Part shown: positions 18,401 through 27,307 of the stretch, piece after piece
Position numbering within the stretch: position 1 is the first letter of the stretch
Layout of the letters: every line of letters starts with the position of its first letter
NCBI GenBank assembly: GCA_025056375.1
Contig: JANWWH010000011.1
Location: 1 to 34,358, forward strand
Direction: 5' to 3'
Source of the DNA: Aquificaceae bacterium
GTDB lineage: Bacteria > Aquificota > Aquificia > Aquificales > Aquificaceae
DNA: 34,358 bases
Position numbers and translations under genes: made by a program
The notes under the pieces: generated by a model
Seen by the model: only the letters and a program-made list of their open reading frames with translations
Told to the model about the DNA's origin: nothing
Database searches by the model: none

Positions 18401-18821
18401 TATGCTTCAGAAAGTGGTTGAAAGAGCTAACTATTATCTTTTCAAGTTTAGCTCAGGACAGTTTAGTTTTGAACTGGTAGAAGGCGACCTTCAGGTTATT
18501 GAACACGGCACAGGACACCAAAGACCTGTCTCAAGCCTGAGCGGAGGTGAGACATTTCTTGCAAGCCTCTCTCTTGCTTTTGCGGTCGCAGACATCCTCT
18601 CTCAGAACGCACCCCTTGAGAGCCTCTTTATAGACGAAGGTTTTGGTTCTTTGGATAGAGAGACCAGAGAGTCTCTGTCTGAATTTTTTGACCTTATAAG
18701 GGAGTCAACTAACAGAATGGTGGGTATCATAACTCATGTGGAGGATGTGGCAGACAAGTTCAGTCAGCGTATTGAAATAGAAAAAAAGGAAGGCTCCGCG
18801 AGAATAAAGGTTATATATTGA
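15471..18821 (+). CDS. sbcC: DNA repair ATPase SbcC/Rad50 with zinc hook
   Basis: RGRTGAGKSTLMDAICYALYG; long coiled coil with zinc hook CPVCGG; C-terminal SSLSGGETFLASLSLAFAVAD and LFIDEGFGSLD. Confidence 0.95.
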   Translation: MRPVRLELENFGVYRGKHVIDFSPLSFFVIRGRTGAGKSTLMDAICYALYGKAPRYGEQKAHKHLISKGSKGMRVALDFSVKGKVYRIEREHDGGRSDFRFYESGIPKSLKEKELEERIKGLLRLDYGTFTKVLLLPQNQFDRFLKPEDKKDRREILNSLLGFSGLFFHLKKLVGEEYKERSGKLEVLQSRLSQLENVSPQAIEKLEVDMQELQQEYEHLFEKRSQAQKLLESCRERDGFLQEASELDRKLGELLLRREEMEKLRKRLEVALELLPYLPRLEEYERILGLEEKYTEDKRRKELELKKCSEDRVRVEVELRKAEEEAGRLEEYNRQSLETSQTLQLLNSYKELYRESQDIQKQLEVVRGEIERERKAEEECRQRLEKGFELIREVRKEIENYEKGGIEEKIKQVEKKKEQLERLRRLRAERERLERERKNAEEGLEERRRRIEKEREEYQRVGEEIENVERLIGELRSSVDKEVELRELYAKAKELKDVESEKRRLERERESFKKGLEEIKGELSTLEEKKLELYAMEIRSSLRAGSPCPVCGGVVSEEEHAKREEDIRALTSRLYELREKREDLARELSAREAQFSMLEEREQKLIESLRDATKEVHELEERLRKVEKDKALLKKREEELGLLRKTHTEIANKLEELRREESELKERLSSKGSLLEKLREEEEELLVELGGKSEEMLKEDIENTEKAYQELRSLREKEKKYVQRLEELQGELSQKEKRLTELQEREKGLREQKESKEGRLKELEREIREKTGEKPSDYLEIKLRDKIEELSSKIKEAQERYATVSKRLQEVKAKEANLLSDLQKTEEFLRTLQEQKSSIAKELYELNKIFGSLEEAKRHLLSQEEIRNLQQTFESYEKEKHNLEKRLQELRSKLSSLEGLPPTEEVERAFKGLEEELHKNRELYGNLTSELERLKEDLREKKELIRSIEELKKELDLYERLRSDLTDNQFPEFVSRLMLQKVVERANYYLFKFSSGQFSFELVEGDLQVIEHGTGHQRPVSSLSGGETFLASLSLAFAVADILSQNAPLESLFIDEGFGSLDRETRESLSEFFDLIRESTNRMVGIITHVEDVADKFSQRIEIEKKEGSARIKVIY

Positions 18822-18826
18822 AACCT

Positions 18827-19321
18827 ATGAGCGTCATAAACAAAGAAGAACTAAAAGAGCTCTACGACAAGGACTTTCCTCTCTGGGCTGAGATAAACTT
18901 AGAGCTCCTCAAAGAAAAAGCTTACGAGCTCGTGGACTGGGAGAACCTCTTGGAGGAAATAGAGGACATGGCAAGGTCAGACCTGAAGGCGTGTATAAGT
19001 CATTTAGCGGTCATCCTTGAACACCTTTACAAGTGGGACAACTTCAAGGAGCTTGCTGGCGGTGAGGCCGCGGGCATGGGGTGGATAAAAAGTGTAGAGA
19101 ATTCAAGAAGGCGTATAAACACACTTTTTAAAAACTACCCAAGTCTCAGCTCAAAACTGCCCTGTGAACTTCACCGAGCATGGAACCATGCGATAGATAA
19201 CCTTATTGAATGGCTCGACGAAAATGGATATAAACCTGAGAACTTTCGCATTCCAGAAACTTGCCCCTACACCTACGAAGAAGCTATGACCAGAGACCTG
19301 AGGAAGGAGCTAAAGCCATGA
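18827..19321 (+). CDS. DUF29 family protein, copy A
   Basis: LYDKDFPLWAEINLELLKEKAYELVDWENLLEEIEDMA...LAVILEHLYKWDNF is DUF29-like. ATG 18827 gives the same N-terminal length as copy B; ORF track extends to TTG 18818. Confidence 0.88.
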   Translation: MSVINKEELKELYDKDFPLWAEINLELLKEKAYELVDWENLLEEIEDMARSDLKACISHLAVILEHLYKWDNFKELAGGEAAGMGWIKSVENSRRRINTLFKNYPSLSSKLPCELHRAWNHAIDNLIEWLDENGYKPENFRIPETCPYTYEEAMTRDLRKELKP

Positions 19322-19809
19322 AGACCATAAGCAGAGAAGATTTAAAAGAGCTTTACGACAAGGATTTTCCTCTCTGGGCTGAGATAAACTTAGAGCTCCT
19401 CAAAGAAAGAGCCTACGAGCTTGTGGATTGGGAGAACCTCTTGGAGGAAATAGAGGACATGGCACAGAGGCACTTGGACGCCTGCATAAGTTACTTGGCG
19501 GTCATCTTGGAGCATCTCTACAAGTGGGATAACTTTAGGTCTATGACGAGAGCGGGCGGAGAAAGAGGAGGGCTTGGTTGGATAAAAAGCGTAGAGAATG
19601 CAAGGCTTGATATATGGGCTCTTCTTGAAAAGTATCCAAGCCTAAGGGCAAAACTTCCCTCTCAGATTGAAATGGCGTGGATAGATGCAAAAAAGGAAAT
19701 AGTGAAAAGCTCACATGAGCTTGGTCTTTCTCTTTCAATAAAAGACCTTCCAGAAGCCTGCCCTTACACTTACGAGGAAGCAATGACAAGAGACCTAATG
19801 AAAGAGTGA
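19318..19809 (+). CDS. DUF29 family protein, copy B (tandem paralog)
   Basis: MKTISREDLKELYDKDFPLWAEINLELLKERAYELVDWENLLEEIEDMA; ATGA overlap with copy A. Confidence 0.88.
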   Translation: MKTISREDLKELYDKDFPLWAEINLELLKERAYELVDWENLLEEIEDMAQRHLDACISYLAVILEHLYKWDNFRSMTRAGGERGGLGWIKSVENARLDIWALLEKYPSLRAKLPSQIEMAWIDAKKEIVKSSHELGLSLSIKDLPEACPYTYEEAMTRDLMKE

Positions 19810-21098
19810 TGAGAATTTTACTATTACTTTTGGGGGTGTTTACGATGACCACATTAGCTTTTACTGGTGAGCTTAAGACCTATAAACTGCCCAACGGGGC
19901 AAAGTTGGTGGTAAACCGCAGAGAAGACTCGGAGGCGGTTGCCCTTCACGTCTGGTTTAGGGTTGGCTCTATTTATGAAGACTACCACCAAAAGGGCATG
20001 GCTCACTTTCTTGAGCATATGCTTTTTAACGGTTCGGAGAAGTATCCCTACGGTCATATGGACTACATAGTGGAAAGTCTTGGAGGAAACCTAAACGCAG
20101 GCACTTCAAAGGAGTACACCTTCTACCATATAACCATAGCAAAGCCTTACTGGAAGCAGGCTCTTGATGTTCTCTATCAGCTTACCCAAAAACCCTTGCT
20201 TGCGGAGGATATGGTGGAAAAGGAAAAGCCTATCGTAATAGAAGAGCTAAGGCGTGGAAAGGATAACCCTACCACAATCCTCTGGGAGGAGTTTGAAAAA
20301 CTTTTCTATAAGGTTTCACCCTACAGATACCCTATAATAGGTTACGAGGAAACCATCCAAAAGTTCACAAGAGAACTGCTCCTTGAGTTTTACAAGAACT
20401 TCTACCAGTCAAGAAACATGTATCTGGTTGTTGTTGGTGATGTTGAACCTGAGGAAGTTTACAGAGAGGTGCTACAGACCTTTGGTAAGGAAGAAGGTAA
20501 ACCCCTTCCTAAGGTGGATATACCACAAGAGCCCGAACAGCTTGAAAACAGGACGAAGACAATAAGAGACAACAGGGTGGAAAAGACCTACTGGCTTGTT
20601 GGCTGGAAGGTGCCAGCGGTAGGCACTAAGGAGCAATACGCCCTCGTAGTTCTTGACCAGATTTTAGGCAACGGCAGGACCTCTCTCTTTTATAGAGAGC
20701 TCAGAGAGAAGGGGCTAGTCTACAGTATATCCACAGGCGATTTTGGCAGACCAAGAGACAACCTCTTTTTCATATATGCCACCCTTGATGCGGAAAAGCT
20801 TGAGCAGGTCAAAGGAAGAGTATTTGAGCTTATGGGTTCTTTGAGGGAGGCTCTTACGGAAGAGGAGTTTCAAAGGGCAAAGTCAAGGATAATAAACTCG
20901 GAGGCTTTCAACCTTGAGAGGGTAGAAAGGGATGCTTATTACATAGGTTATTCGCTCACCGTGGTAGGAATGCTGGATTACTACAGATATTTTGAAAACA
21001 ACATAAGGAGCGTCCGCAGAGAGGATGTTTTAAGGGTATTGGAAAAATACATCCTAAGAAAGCCTTACTCTGAGGTCATAATGGTGCCAGACAGATGA
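19809..21098 (+). CDS. M16 family zinc metallopeptidase (catalytic subunit), exported
   Basis: Signal-like N-terminus; HFLEHMLFNGSEKYP carries the HxxEH motif with downstream Glu; TGATG junction with copy B of DUF29. Confidence 0.93.
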   Translation: MRILLLLLGVFTMTTLAFTGELKTYKLPNGAKLVVNRREDSEAVALHVWFRVGSIYEDYHQKGMAHFLEHMLFNGSEKYPYGHMDYIVESLGGNLNAGTSKEYTFYHITIAKPYWKQALDVLYQLTQKPLLAEDMVEKEKPIVIEELRRGKDNPTTILWEEFEKLFYKVSPYRYPIIGYEETIQKFTRELLLEFYKNFYQSRNMYLVVVGDVEPEEVYREVLQTFGKEEGKPLPKVDIPQEPEQLENRTKTIRDNRVEKTYWLVGWKVPAVGTKEQYALVVLDQILGNGRTSLFYRELREKGLVYSISTGDFGRPRDNLFFIYATLDAEKLEQVKGRVFELMGSLREALTEEEFQRAKSRIINSEAFNLERVERDAYYIGYSLTVVGMLDYYRYFENNIRSVRREDVLRVLEKYILRKPYSEVIMVPDR

Positions 21099-22345
21099 GT
21101 TATATAATACTTCTTCTTATCTTTAGCCTTTCTTTTGGGGGTGTAAAAGTGCAGGAGCGAGTGCTTCCTAACGGCGTGAAGCTCATACTCAAAGAAACCA
21201 GGGGCAGGGGTATAGTCTCGGGCGTCATCTTTATAAAGTCTGGCACTCATGGAGAGAAGAAAAGAGGACTTACGAACCTGACCGCAACCCTTCTTACCAA
21301 GGGAACGAAGAGCTACAGTTCCTATCAGATAGCCAGCACCTTTGAGGACTATGGGGGAAGCCTGTATGCCTCCGCAGGGGACGATTTCATAGAGATAGGC
21401 TTCTCCACCAAAGTGGAAGGTTTACCCAAGGGGCTTTCGGTCATAAGGAGCATACTAACAGAACCCCTTTTCTCCGAAGAAGACCTGCAGAGAGAAAAGA
21501 AGAACGCCCTTCAGACCCTAAGGTCAAGGAGGGAAAGGGGACAGGAGCTTGCCACTGATGCCCTCAGAAAGCTTACTTACAAAGGCTCCAACTACGAGGT
21601 GATACCCCTCGGAAGAGAGGAAGACATAAAGACTATAGAAAGAGAAGACCTGATAGAGAGATGGAAAGAGGTGCTTCGCTCGGAGAACTTGGTTCTGAGC
21701 CTCGTGGGCGATTTTAAGACGGAGCAGGTTCTCCCCCTTCTGGAGGAGACCTTCTCTCTACTTCCTGGGGGTCGCTACGAGCTAAAGACAGAGGATGTGC
21801 CCATGAGGGAAGACCTGATAGAGAGGGTTAAAAGACAAGGCTCTCAAGCTACGGTGCTATGTGCCTTTGATGCACCTAACTTTAAGGGCGAGGAATACTT
21901 CGCCTTTAAGGTGTTGGACGCGGTGCTCGGGGACGGCATGACCTCAAAGCTCTTTAAGGAACTGAGAGAAAGGAAGGGATACGCCTATGCGGTTTACTCC
22001 ACCTATCCTACGCGACTGGCTTCACCCAGGCTCATAGCCTACATAGGAACATCACCCGAGAAAAAGGAGGACGCCCTGAAAGACCTGATAGAAATGGTCA
22101 AGAACGCCCCTATAGAGCCCGGGGACGTGGAACTTGCCAAGAACAAGATAGTAGGTGACTTTCTGCTCGCCCGTCAGACTAGGCTCAGGCAAGCTTGGTA
22201 TTTAGGCTTTTTTGAGGTTATGGGCTTTGGCTGGAGGATGGAGGGTAAGTATGCGGAGAAGGTCAATAGCGTTAGCTTTGAACAAGTGCAGGAGGTAAGA
22301 AAAAAGTATCTTAAAATACATCACTGCGTGGTGGTGGAACCCTGA
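21095..22345 (+). CDS. M16 family peptidase-like protein, HxxEH absent (probable non-catalytic partner)
   Basis: M16-like fold text (VLPNGVKLILKE, LFSEEDLQREKKNALQTL, LGDGMTSKLFKELRERKGYAYAVYS) but the HxxEH position reads GEKKRGLTNLTATLLTKGT. Confidence 0.9.
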   Translation: MSYIILLLIFSLSFGGVKVQERVLPNGVKLILKETRGRGIVSGVIFIKSGTHGEKKRGLTNLTATLLTKGTKSYSSYQIASTFEDYGGSLYASAGDDFIEIGFSTKVEGLPKGLSVIRSILTEPLFSEEDLQREKKNALQTLRSRRERGQELATDALRKLTYKGSNYEVIPLGREEDIKTIEREDLIERWKEVLRSENLVLSLVGDFKTEQVLPLLEETFSLLPGGRYELKTEDVPMREDLIERVKRQGSQATVLCAFDAPNFKGEEYFAFKVLDAVLGDGMTSKLFKELRERKGYAYAVYSTYPTRLASPRLIAYIGTSPEKKEDALKDLIEMVKNAPIEPGDVELAKNKIVGDFLLARQTRLRQAWYLGFFEVMGFGWRMEGKYAEKVNSVSFEQVQEVRKKYLKIHHCVVVEP

Positions 22346-22644
22346 TGGGAGACTTTACGAAGGCAGGGCTTGACAGAGGTGACCTTGAAAAGGAACTGGA
22401 GCACACCCTCCTATCCGCAAAGATGCTATACAAAACCTATTCGGCTACCTTGGAAGACCTAAGGAAGGAAGAGCTCCTGCACGACCTTCGGGAATACGAA
22501 GACCAGCTAAGAAGGTTCATCCTGCCTCTGGTAAAAAGGGCAGAGGAGACGGGGGACAAGAGGCTCGTGAACACCGCTTACGAGATAAGATACACTTACG
22601 AGAAGCTCCTCGAGCTCATTAGGCAGGGTTTAGATAATTCCTGA
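22345..22644 (+). CDS. Small helical hypothetical protein
   Basis: 99 aa, charged, TGATG coupled to upstream M16 gene. Confidence 0.7.
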   Translation: MGDFTKAGLDRGDLEKELEHTLLSAKMLYKTYSATLEDLRKEELLHDLREYEDQLRRFILPLVKRAEETGDKRLVNTAYEIRYTYEKLLELIRQGLDNS

Positions 22645-23302
22645 GCTTTTCTATCGCAGAGCTCTTAATCTGAGATACCCTCGCCATAGATACACCTAAA
22701 AGTTTTGCCACTTCCTTCAAAGGTAGCTCCTCGTAGTAGAGGAGCTGAAGGAGGAGTTTTTCTCTGTGGTCTAACCTTTCTATCGCCTTCAGTAGCTTTT
22801 CCTTGAGGTCTGCTCTTATGACCGCCTCTTCTGGACCCTCTTCTTGGCTTTCAAAGAGCTCCTCGTAGCTCCTCCCTTCACGGAAGAGCTCTTCGAGGCT
22901 CATCAAGTAGGAAAAGCTGATAGCTTTGAGGTCTTCTTTTAGTTTTTCAGGGCTTTCTCCGAGAAACTTTGCCAGCTCTTCGTCGCTCACCTCCTCTCCC
23001 CTTTCCATGCTTAGCCTTTCAAGAGCTTGCTTTATAGCCTTCTCCTTGGACCTTATGTTCCTGCTTACGAAGTCCAAACTTCTTAGATAGTCATACATGG
23101 CACCCTTTACGCGTAGCTTAAGGTAAGCGGTAGGGTTCTTACTCCTGTCAACCTTGGGCAAGACCTCTATTAGAGCAAGAACCCCGTAACCTATCAGGTC
23201 GTTAACATCCACTGAGGAGGGCAGGTGCCTGTGGAGGCGGTAAGCTATCTGTTGAACGAGGGGCAGGTAGGAAAGCACCAGCTCCTTCTCTTCTTTGGTC
23301 AT
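22619..23302 (-). CDS. fliA: RNA polymerase sigma factor, FliA/WhiG (sigma-28) type
   Basis: [41 protein letters not shown]...[22 protein letters not shown]-terminal [32 protein letters not shown]. Confidence 0.92.
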   Translation of the reverse strand: MTKEEKELVLSYLPLVQQIAYRLHRHLPSSVDVNDLIGYGVLALIEVLPKVDRSKNPTAYLKLRVKGAMYDYLRSLDFVSRNIRSKEKAIKQALERLSMERGEEVSDEELAKFLGESPEKLKEDLKAISFSYLMSLEELFREGRSYEELFESQEEGPEEAVIRADLKEKLLKAIERLDHREKLLLQLLYYEELPLKEVAKLLGVSMARVSQIKSSAIEKLRNYLNPA

Positions 23303-23341
23303 GAGAATATTTTAGCCCCGAGGGACTTATACTATAGTCCT
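23303..23341. promoter_or_regulatory. 39-nt divergent promoter region between fliA and flhA with opposed -10-like boxes
   Basis: Minus-strand TAAAAT at 23314-23309 (6 nt from fliA ATG) and plus-strand TATACT at 23328-23333 (8 nt from flhA ATG). Confidence 0.5.
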
Positions 23342-25378
23342 ATGCTACGGGAAGGTTGGGTGGTCCTTGCCTTCATAGTAATACTCTCCGCCATAGTTCT
23401 ACCCATACCCGCCCTACTTCTTGACCTTTTGTTAGCCCTCAGCATAACCTTTTCCATGACGGTGTTGGTGCTGAGCTCTTTCATAAAGGAGCCTTTGGAG
23501 CTCTCCGCCTTTCCCAGCATACTCCTTTTGGGGACATTGCTTAGACTCTCTCTTAACATAGCGGCTGCGCGGAGGATACTACTCTACGGACACGAGGGCA
23601 CCTCGGCCGCAGGGCACATCATCGAAGGTTTTGGCACATTTGTGGTGGGTGGAGATGTGGTGGTGGGTCTTGTGGTCTTCCTTATATTCATAGTGATAAA
23701 CTTCGTGGTCATAACCAGAGGTGCGGAGAGGGTTTCTGAGGTGGCGGCGCGTTTTACCCTCGACGCCATGCCCGGAAAGCAGATGAGCATAGATGCGGAC
23801 CTGAACGCGGGTCTTATAACCGAGGAAGAAGCAAGGAGGAGAAGGTCACAGCTGGAACAGGAAGCCAGCTTCTACGGCGCCATGGACGGTGCCAGCAAGT
23901 TCATAAGGGGGGATGCGGTCGCAGCCCTTATCATACTCTTTTTAAGTCTGGTGGGTGGGCTTGTGGTGGGTCTTGTCTTTAAAGGTCTCGGCTTTTCTGA
24001 GGCTCTCAGAACCTACACTCTGCTTACCGTGGGCGAGGGGCTCGCCAGTCAAATACCCGCCCTAATGCTCTCCACCTCCGCAGGTGTGGTAGTAACCAAA
24101 TCCTCTTCAAAGGAAGAGCTGGGAAAGGTGCTCTTCAAAGAGTTTTCAAGAGAGCCCAGGGTTTTTCTCTTTTCTTCAGGACTGCTCCTTTTTATAGGTC
24201 TTATACCCGGCTTTCCAAAACTCCCCTTCTTCCTCATGGCTGGGGTTTTAGGCGGTCTCTATTACACCCTTAGAAGAGCTCTTAGGGAAGAGGAGCTAAA
24301 AAGGCTTGAGGAGATGCTAAAGGAGCAGAAAAGACCCTCCCCAGAGAAAAGAGAGGAAGAGTTTATCACACAGCCAGAGCCCATAGTCCTTGAGATAGGC
24401 TACGGGCTCATACCCTATATGGACGAAACCCAAGGGGGCGATGTCCCTGAAAGGATAAAGGCAGTAAGGAGACAACTCGCAGGCGAGTATGGTGTGGTGA
24501 TACCTCTCGTTCACATAAGGGATAACCTAAGGCTCAGACCCCACCAATACCGCATACTCATAAGAGGCATAGAGGTAGACTCCTACGAGATAGTGCCAGG
24601 ACACTGGCTTGCCATAGACCTGGGCGGTGCAAAGGAGACCCTTCAGGGCATAGAGACAAAGGACCCTTCCTTTAGGCTCAAAGCCTACTGGATAAGGGAA
24701 GAGCAGAGGGAAAGGGCTCAGAGGCTGGGTTACATGGTGGTGGACATATCCACCCTTATATTAACCCACATAAGTGAGACTATAAAGAAGAACCTCCACG
24801 AGATACTGGGGAGGTCGGAGGTTATGGAGCTCGTGGAAAATCTTTCAAGGAAGTATCCTAAGGCAGTTCAGGGGCTTGTGCCGGATGTAGTGCCCGTCTC
24901 GGTGCTTCACAGGGTCCTACAGAACCTTCTTAGAGAAGGCATACCCATCAATGACCTCCTTACCATAATGGAAACCCTTGCGGACTACATAGAGCAAACC
25001 AGAGACCCGGATACGCTTACCGAATTCGTGCGTCAGAGGCTCTCCAAAAGGATAACCAGGATTTATGCAACCAACGGCACCCTCTACGCCACGGTGATAG
25101 CCCCAAAACTGGAAACGAAGCTCACCGCCTACCTTCAGGAAGGAAAGGAGGATGAGTTTTTGGACCTTCTCGTAAACAGGTTATACCCAAAACTTTCGCA
25201 AGAGTTGACAAAGTTTAACCAGTATCAGGCTATGCCTTTGGTGATAACCTCGGGAAGTATAAGAAGGCATGTGAGAAAGGTGCTTGAAAACTACATACCA
25301 ACCCTTACGGTGCTGTCTTATAATGAACTTGACAGACAGCTGAACCTTAAGGTCATAGGTGTCATAGATGAAGATTAA
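23342..25378 (+). CDS. flhA: Flagellar biosynthesis protein FlhA
   Basis: Polytopic N-terminus, [23 protein letters not shown] (FHIPEP) signature and C-terminal cytosolic domain; MLREGWVVL is the likely start (ORF track extends to 23225 inside fliA). Confidence 0.96.
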   Translation: MLREGWVVLAFIVILSAIVLPIPALLLDLLLALSITFSMTVLVLSSFIKEPLELSAFPSILLLGTLLRLSLNIAAARRILLYGHEGTSAAGHIIEGFGTFVVGGDVVVGLVVFLIFIVINFVVITRGAERVSEVAARFTLDAMPGKQMSIDADLNAGLITEEEARRRRSQLEQEASFYGAMDGASKFIRGDAVAALIILFLSLVGGLVVGLVFKGLGFSEALRTYTLLTVGEGLASQIPALMLSTSAGVVVTKSSSKEELGKVLFKEFSREPRVFLFSSGLLLFIGLIPGFPKLPFFLMAGVLGGLYYTLRRALREEELKRLEEMLKEQKRPSPEKREEEFITQPEPIVLEIGYGLIPYMDETQGGDVPERIKAVRRQLAGEYGVVIPLVHIRDNLRLRPHQYRILIRGIEVDSYEIVPGHWLAIDLGGAKETLQGIETKDPSFRLKAYWIREEQRERAQRLGYMVVDISTLILTHISETIKKNLHEILGRSEVMELVENLSRKYPKAVQGLVPDVVPVSVLHRVLQNLLREGIPINDLLTIMETLADYIEQTRDPDTLTEFVRQRLSKRITRIYATNGTLYATVIAPKLETKLTAYLQEGKEDEFLDLLVNRLYPKLSQELTKFNQYQAMPLVITSGSIRRHVRKVLENYIPTLTVLSYNELDRQLNLKVIGVIDED

Positions 25379-26474
25379 AAAGCTTTTAGTGAACTCTCTT
25401 CAGGAGGCGGTGGAGGAGGTCCGAGCCCTTTACGGCTCCGAGGCGGTCATTCTCTCTACGAAGGTGGTAAAGGAGGGGCTCTTCCCCTTTATACCCTTCC
25501 CTAAAAGGTCAAAGTTGGAGATAACGGTGGGCATACCCGATAAAGAAGACTTTGCAACGGAGCTGAAAAAAGAAGAAAGCTTGTATCAGGAGATAAACAA
25601 GCTCAAGGAGAACCTAAGAGAGGTTATGGAGCTTGTAAAGAGACAAAAAACGGAGAAGGGGGAAGTCCACAAGGACGACTTAGAGAGCGAGTATTCTATA
25701 AGGGCTCTTTATCTCATGAACAAGCTAATCAACAAGGGCGTATCTCGGGATGTGGCACAGAAAATCGTCGAGTCCGCCTGTGGATACGACTTTGAACTGA
25801 AAAGGCTGGACCTAAAGGGTGAGAACTTAGAATCTCTCGTAGAAGGTTTCGGCAAGAACCTGAGGTTGGTAGATAACTTTCCTGAGGGAGACTTTAGCGT
25901 TTTGGCACTTTTGGGACCAACGGGCGTGGGTAAAACCACCACGATAGCCAAGTTAGCTTACAAGCTAAAGAGTATGGGTAAAAGGGTTGGTCTTATAACC
26001 ATAGACAGCTACAGGGTTGGTGCGGTGGAACAGCTCAGGACTTACGCAGGTATTATGGAACTACCCTTCAGAGTTGCGGATACTCCCTATCGTCTAAGAG
26101 AGCGCGTGGGGGAACTTTCTTCTTTAGATGTGGTGCTGGTGGATACGGGTGGCAGGAGCCAACACAACGAGGTAAGGATGAAAGAGCTGATACCCTTTTT
26201 CACAAGACTTCCCGCCCTTAAGGCTTACATAACCCTCAGCGCCAATACGGAGGAAAGGGTTCAGTACGAGGTAGTCGAGGGTTTCAGCGTGGTGGAGCCT
26301 TCAGGTCTTATATTTACCAAGCTGGACGAGACCAGCTACTACGGCACCACCATAAACGTGGCTTACCGGACACAGCTACCCATACTGTGTTTTACCATGG
26401 GTCAAAGGGTGCCAGAAGACCTTGTAATGGCAAGCTACGAGTATCTTGCCAAGATGTTTTTAGAGGTTGTGTGA
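25368..26474 (+). CDS. flhF: Flagellar biosynthesis GTPase FlhF (SRP-like)
   Basis: [53 protein letters not shown]. Confidence 0.94.
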   Translation: MKIKKLLVNSLQEAVEEVRALYGSEAVILSTKVVKEGLFPFIPFPKRSKLEITVGIPDKEDFATELKKEESLYQEINKLKENLREVMELVKRQKTEKGEVHKDDLESEYSIRALYLMNKLINKGVSRDVAQKIVESACGYDFELKRLDLKGENLESLVEGFGKNLRLVDNFPEGDFSVLALLGPTGVGKTTTIAKLAYKLKSMGKRVGLITIDSYRVGAVEQLRTYAGIMELPFRVADTPYRLRERVGELSSLDVVLVDTGGRSQHNEVRMKELIPFFTRLPALKAYITLSANTEERVQYEVVEGFSVVEPSGLIFTKLDETSYYGTTINVAYRTQLPILCFTMGQRVPEDLVMASYEYLAKMFLEVV

Positions 26475-27307
26475 TGGAGACGCAAGCACTTCACCTTTTG
26501 AAGATGGAAGGAAAGGAAAGGAGGACGGGCTACCTTTCCATAGCCAGTGGTAAGGGTGGAGTAGGCAAGACGCTTATAACCGTAAACATGGGCAGGATAA
26601 TAGGCAAGAACGGCAACAAGGTGCTCATAGTAGACGGTGACCTAGGGCTTAGCAACATCCATCTAATGCTTGGCATAACACCCTCAAAGAACCTTTATCA
26701 CTACTTCATGGGGGAGGTGTCGCTGGAGGAAGTGGTGGTGCCCATAGAGGAAAACCTCTCTTTCATCTCCAGCGGAAGTGGCGTCAGGGAACTGGTAAGC
26801 CTTCCACCTACACAGCTTAAAAACCTTATCTACAGGCTTCAGGAGTATGCGGAGAGAAACTACCACTGGGTCCTATTTGACACACCTCCTGGCATACACT
26901 CGGACACTCTTGCCCTCGTCTCCTCCTCTCACATACCTGTGATAGTGACCACCCCCGAGCCTACCGCCATAGCGGACGCCTACGGTCTTATAAAGGTGCT
27001 TAACCAAGAGGAAACGCTGAAGGAGTTTTACCTTATAGTAAACAAGGTCCAGAGCTCTGAAGAGGGTAAAAGGATTTTTGAGAGTATAAGAGTGGTCTGT
27101 GAGAAGTTCACCTCCGCAGAGGTTCAATACTTGGGAAGTATAAGATACAACCCAAAAATCATAAGGCAAATAGTAAACCAGAACCCCTTTGAGGAGGGCT
27201 TTACTAAGGAGCTTACCCACATACTCACAAAGCTACCCCTTAACATCAAGCCCCACCCTGCGGGTTTCTGGGAAAGACTTCTAACCAAGCTGAGGAGGCG
27301 TTCATGA
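26474..27307 (+). CDS. flhG: FlhG/YlxH (MinD-like) flagellar number regulator ATPase
   Basis: IASGKGGVGKTLITVNMGRIIGKNGNKVLIVDGDLGLSNIHLMLGI; FDTPPGIHSD; directly downstream of flhF with TGATG. Confidence 0.92.
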   Translation: METQALHLLKMEGKERRTGYLSIASGKGGVGKTLITVNMGRIIGKNGNKVLIVDGDLGLSNIHLMLGITPSKNLYHYFMGEVSLEEVVVPIEENLSFISSGSGVRELVSLPPTQLKNLIYRLQEYAERNYHWVLFDTPPGIHSDTLALVSSSHIPVIVTTPEPTAIADAYGLIKVLNQEETLKEFYLIVNKVQSSEEGKRIFESIRVVCEKFTSAEVQYLGSIRYNPKIIRQIVNQNPFEEGFTKELTHILTKLPLNIKPHPAGFWERLLTKLRRRS

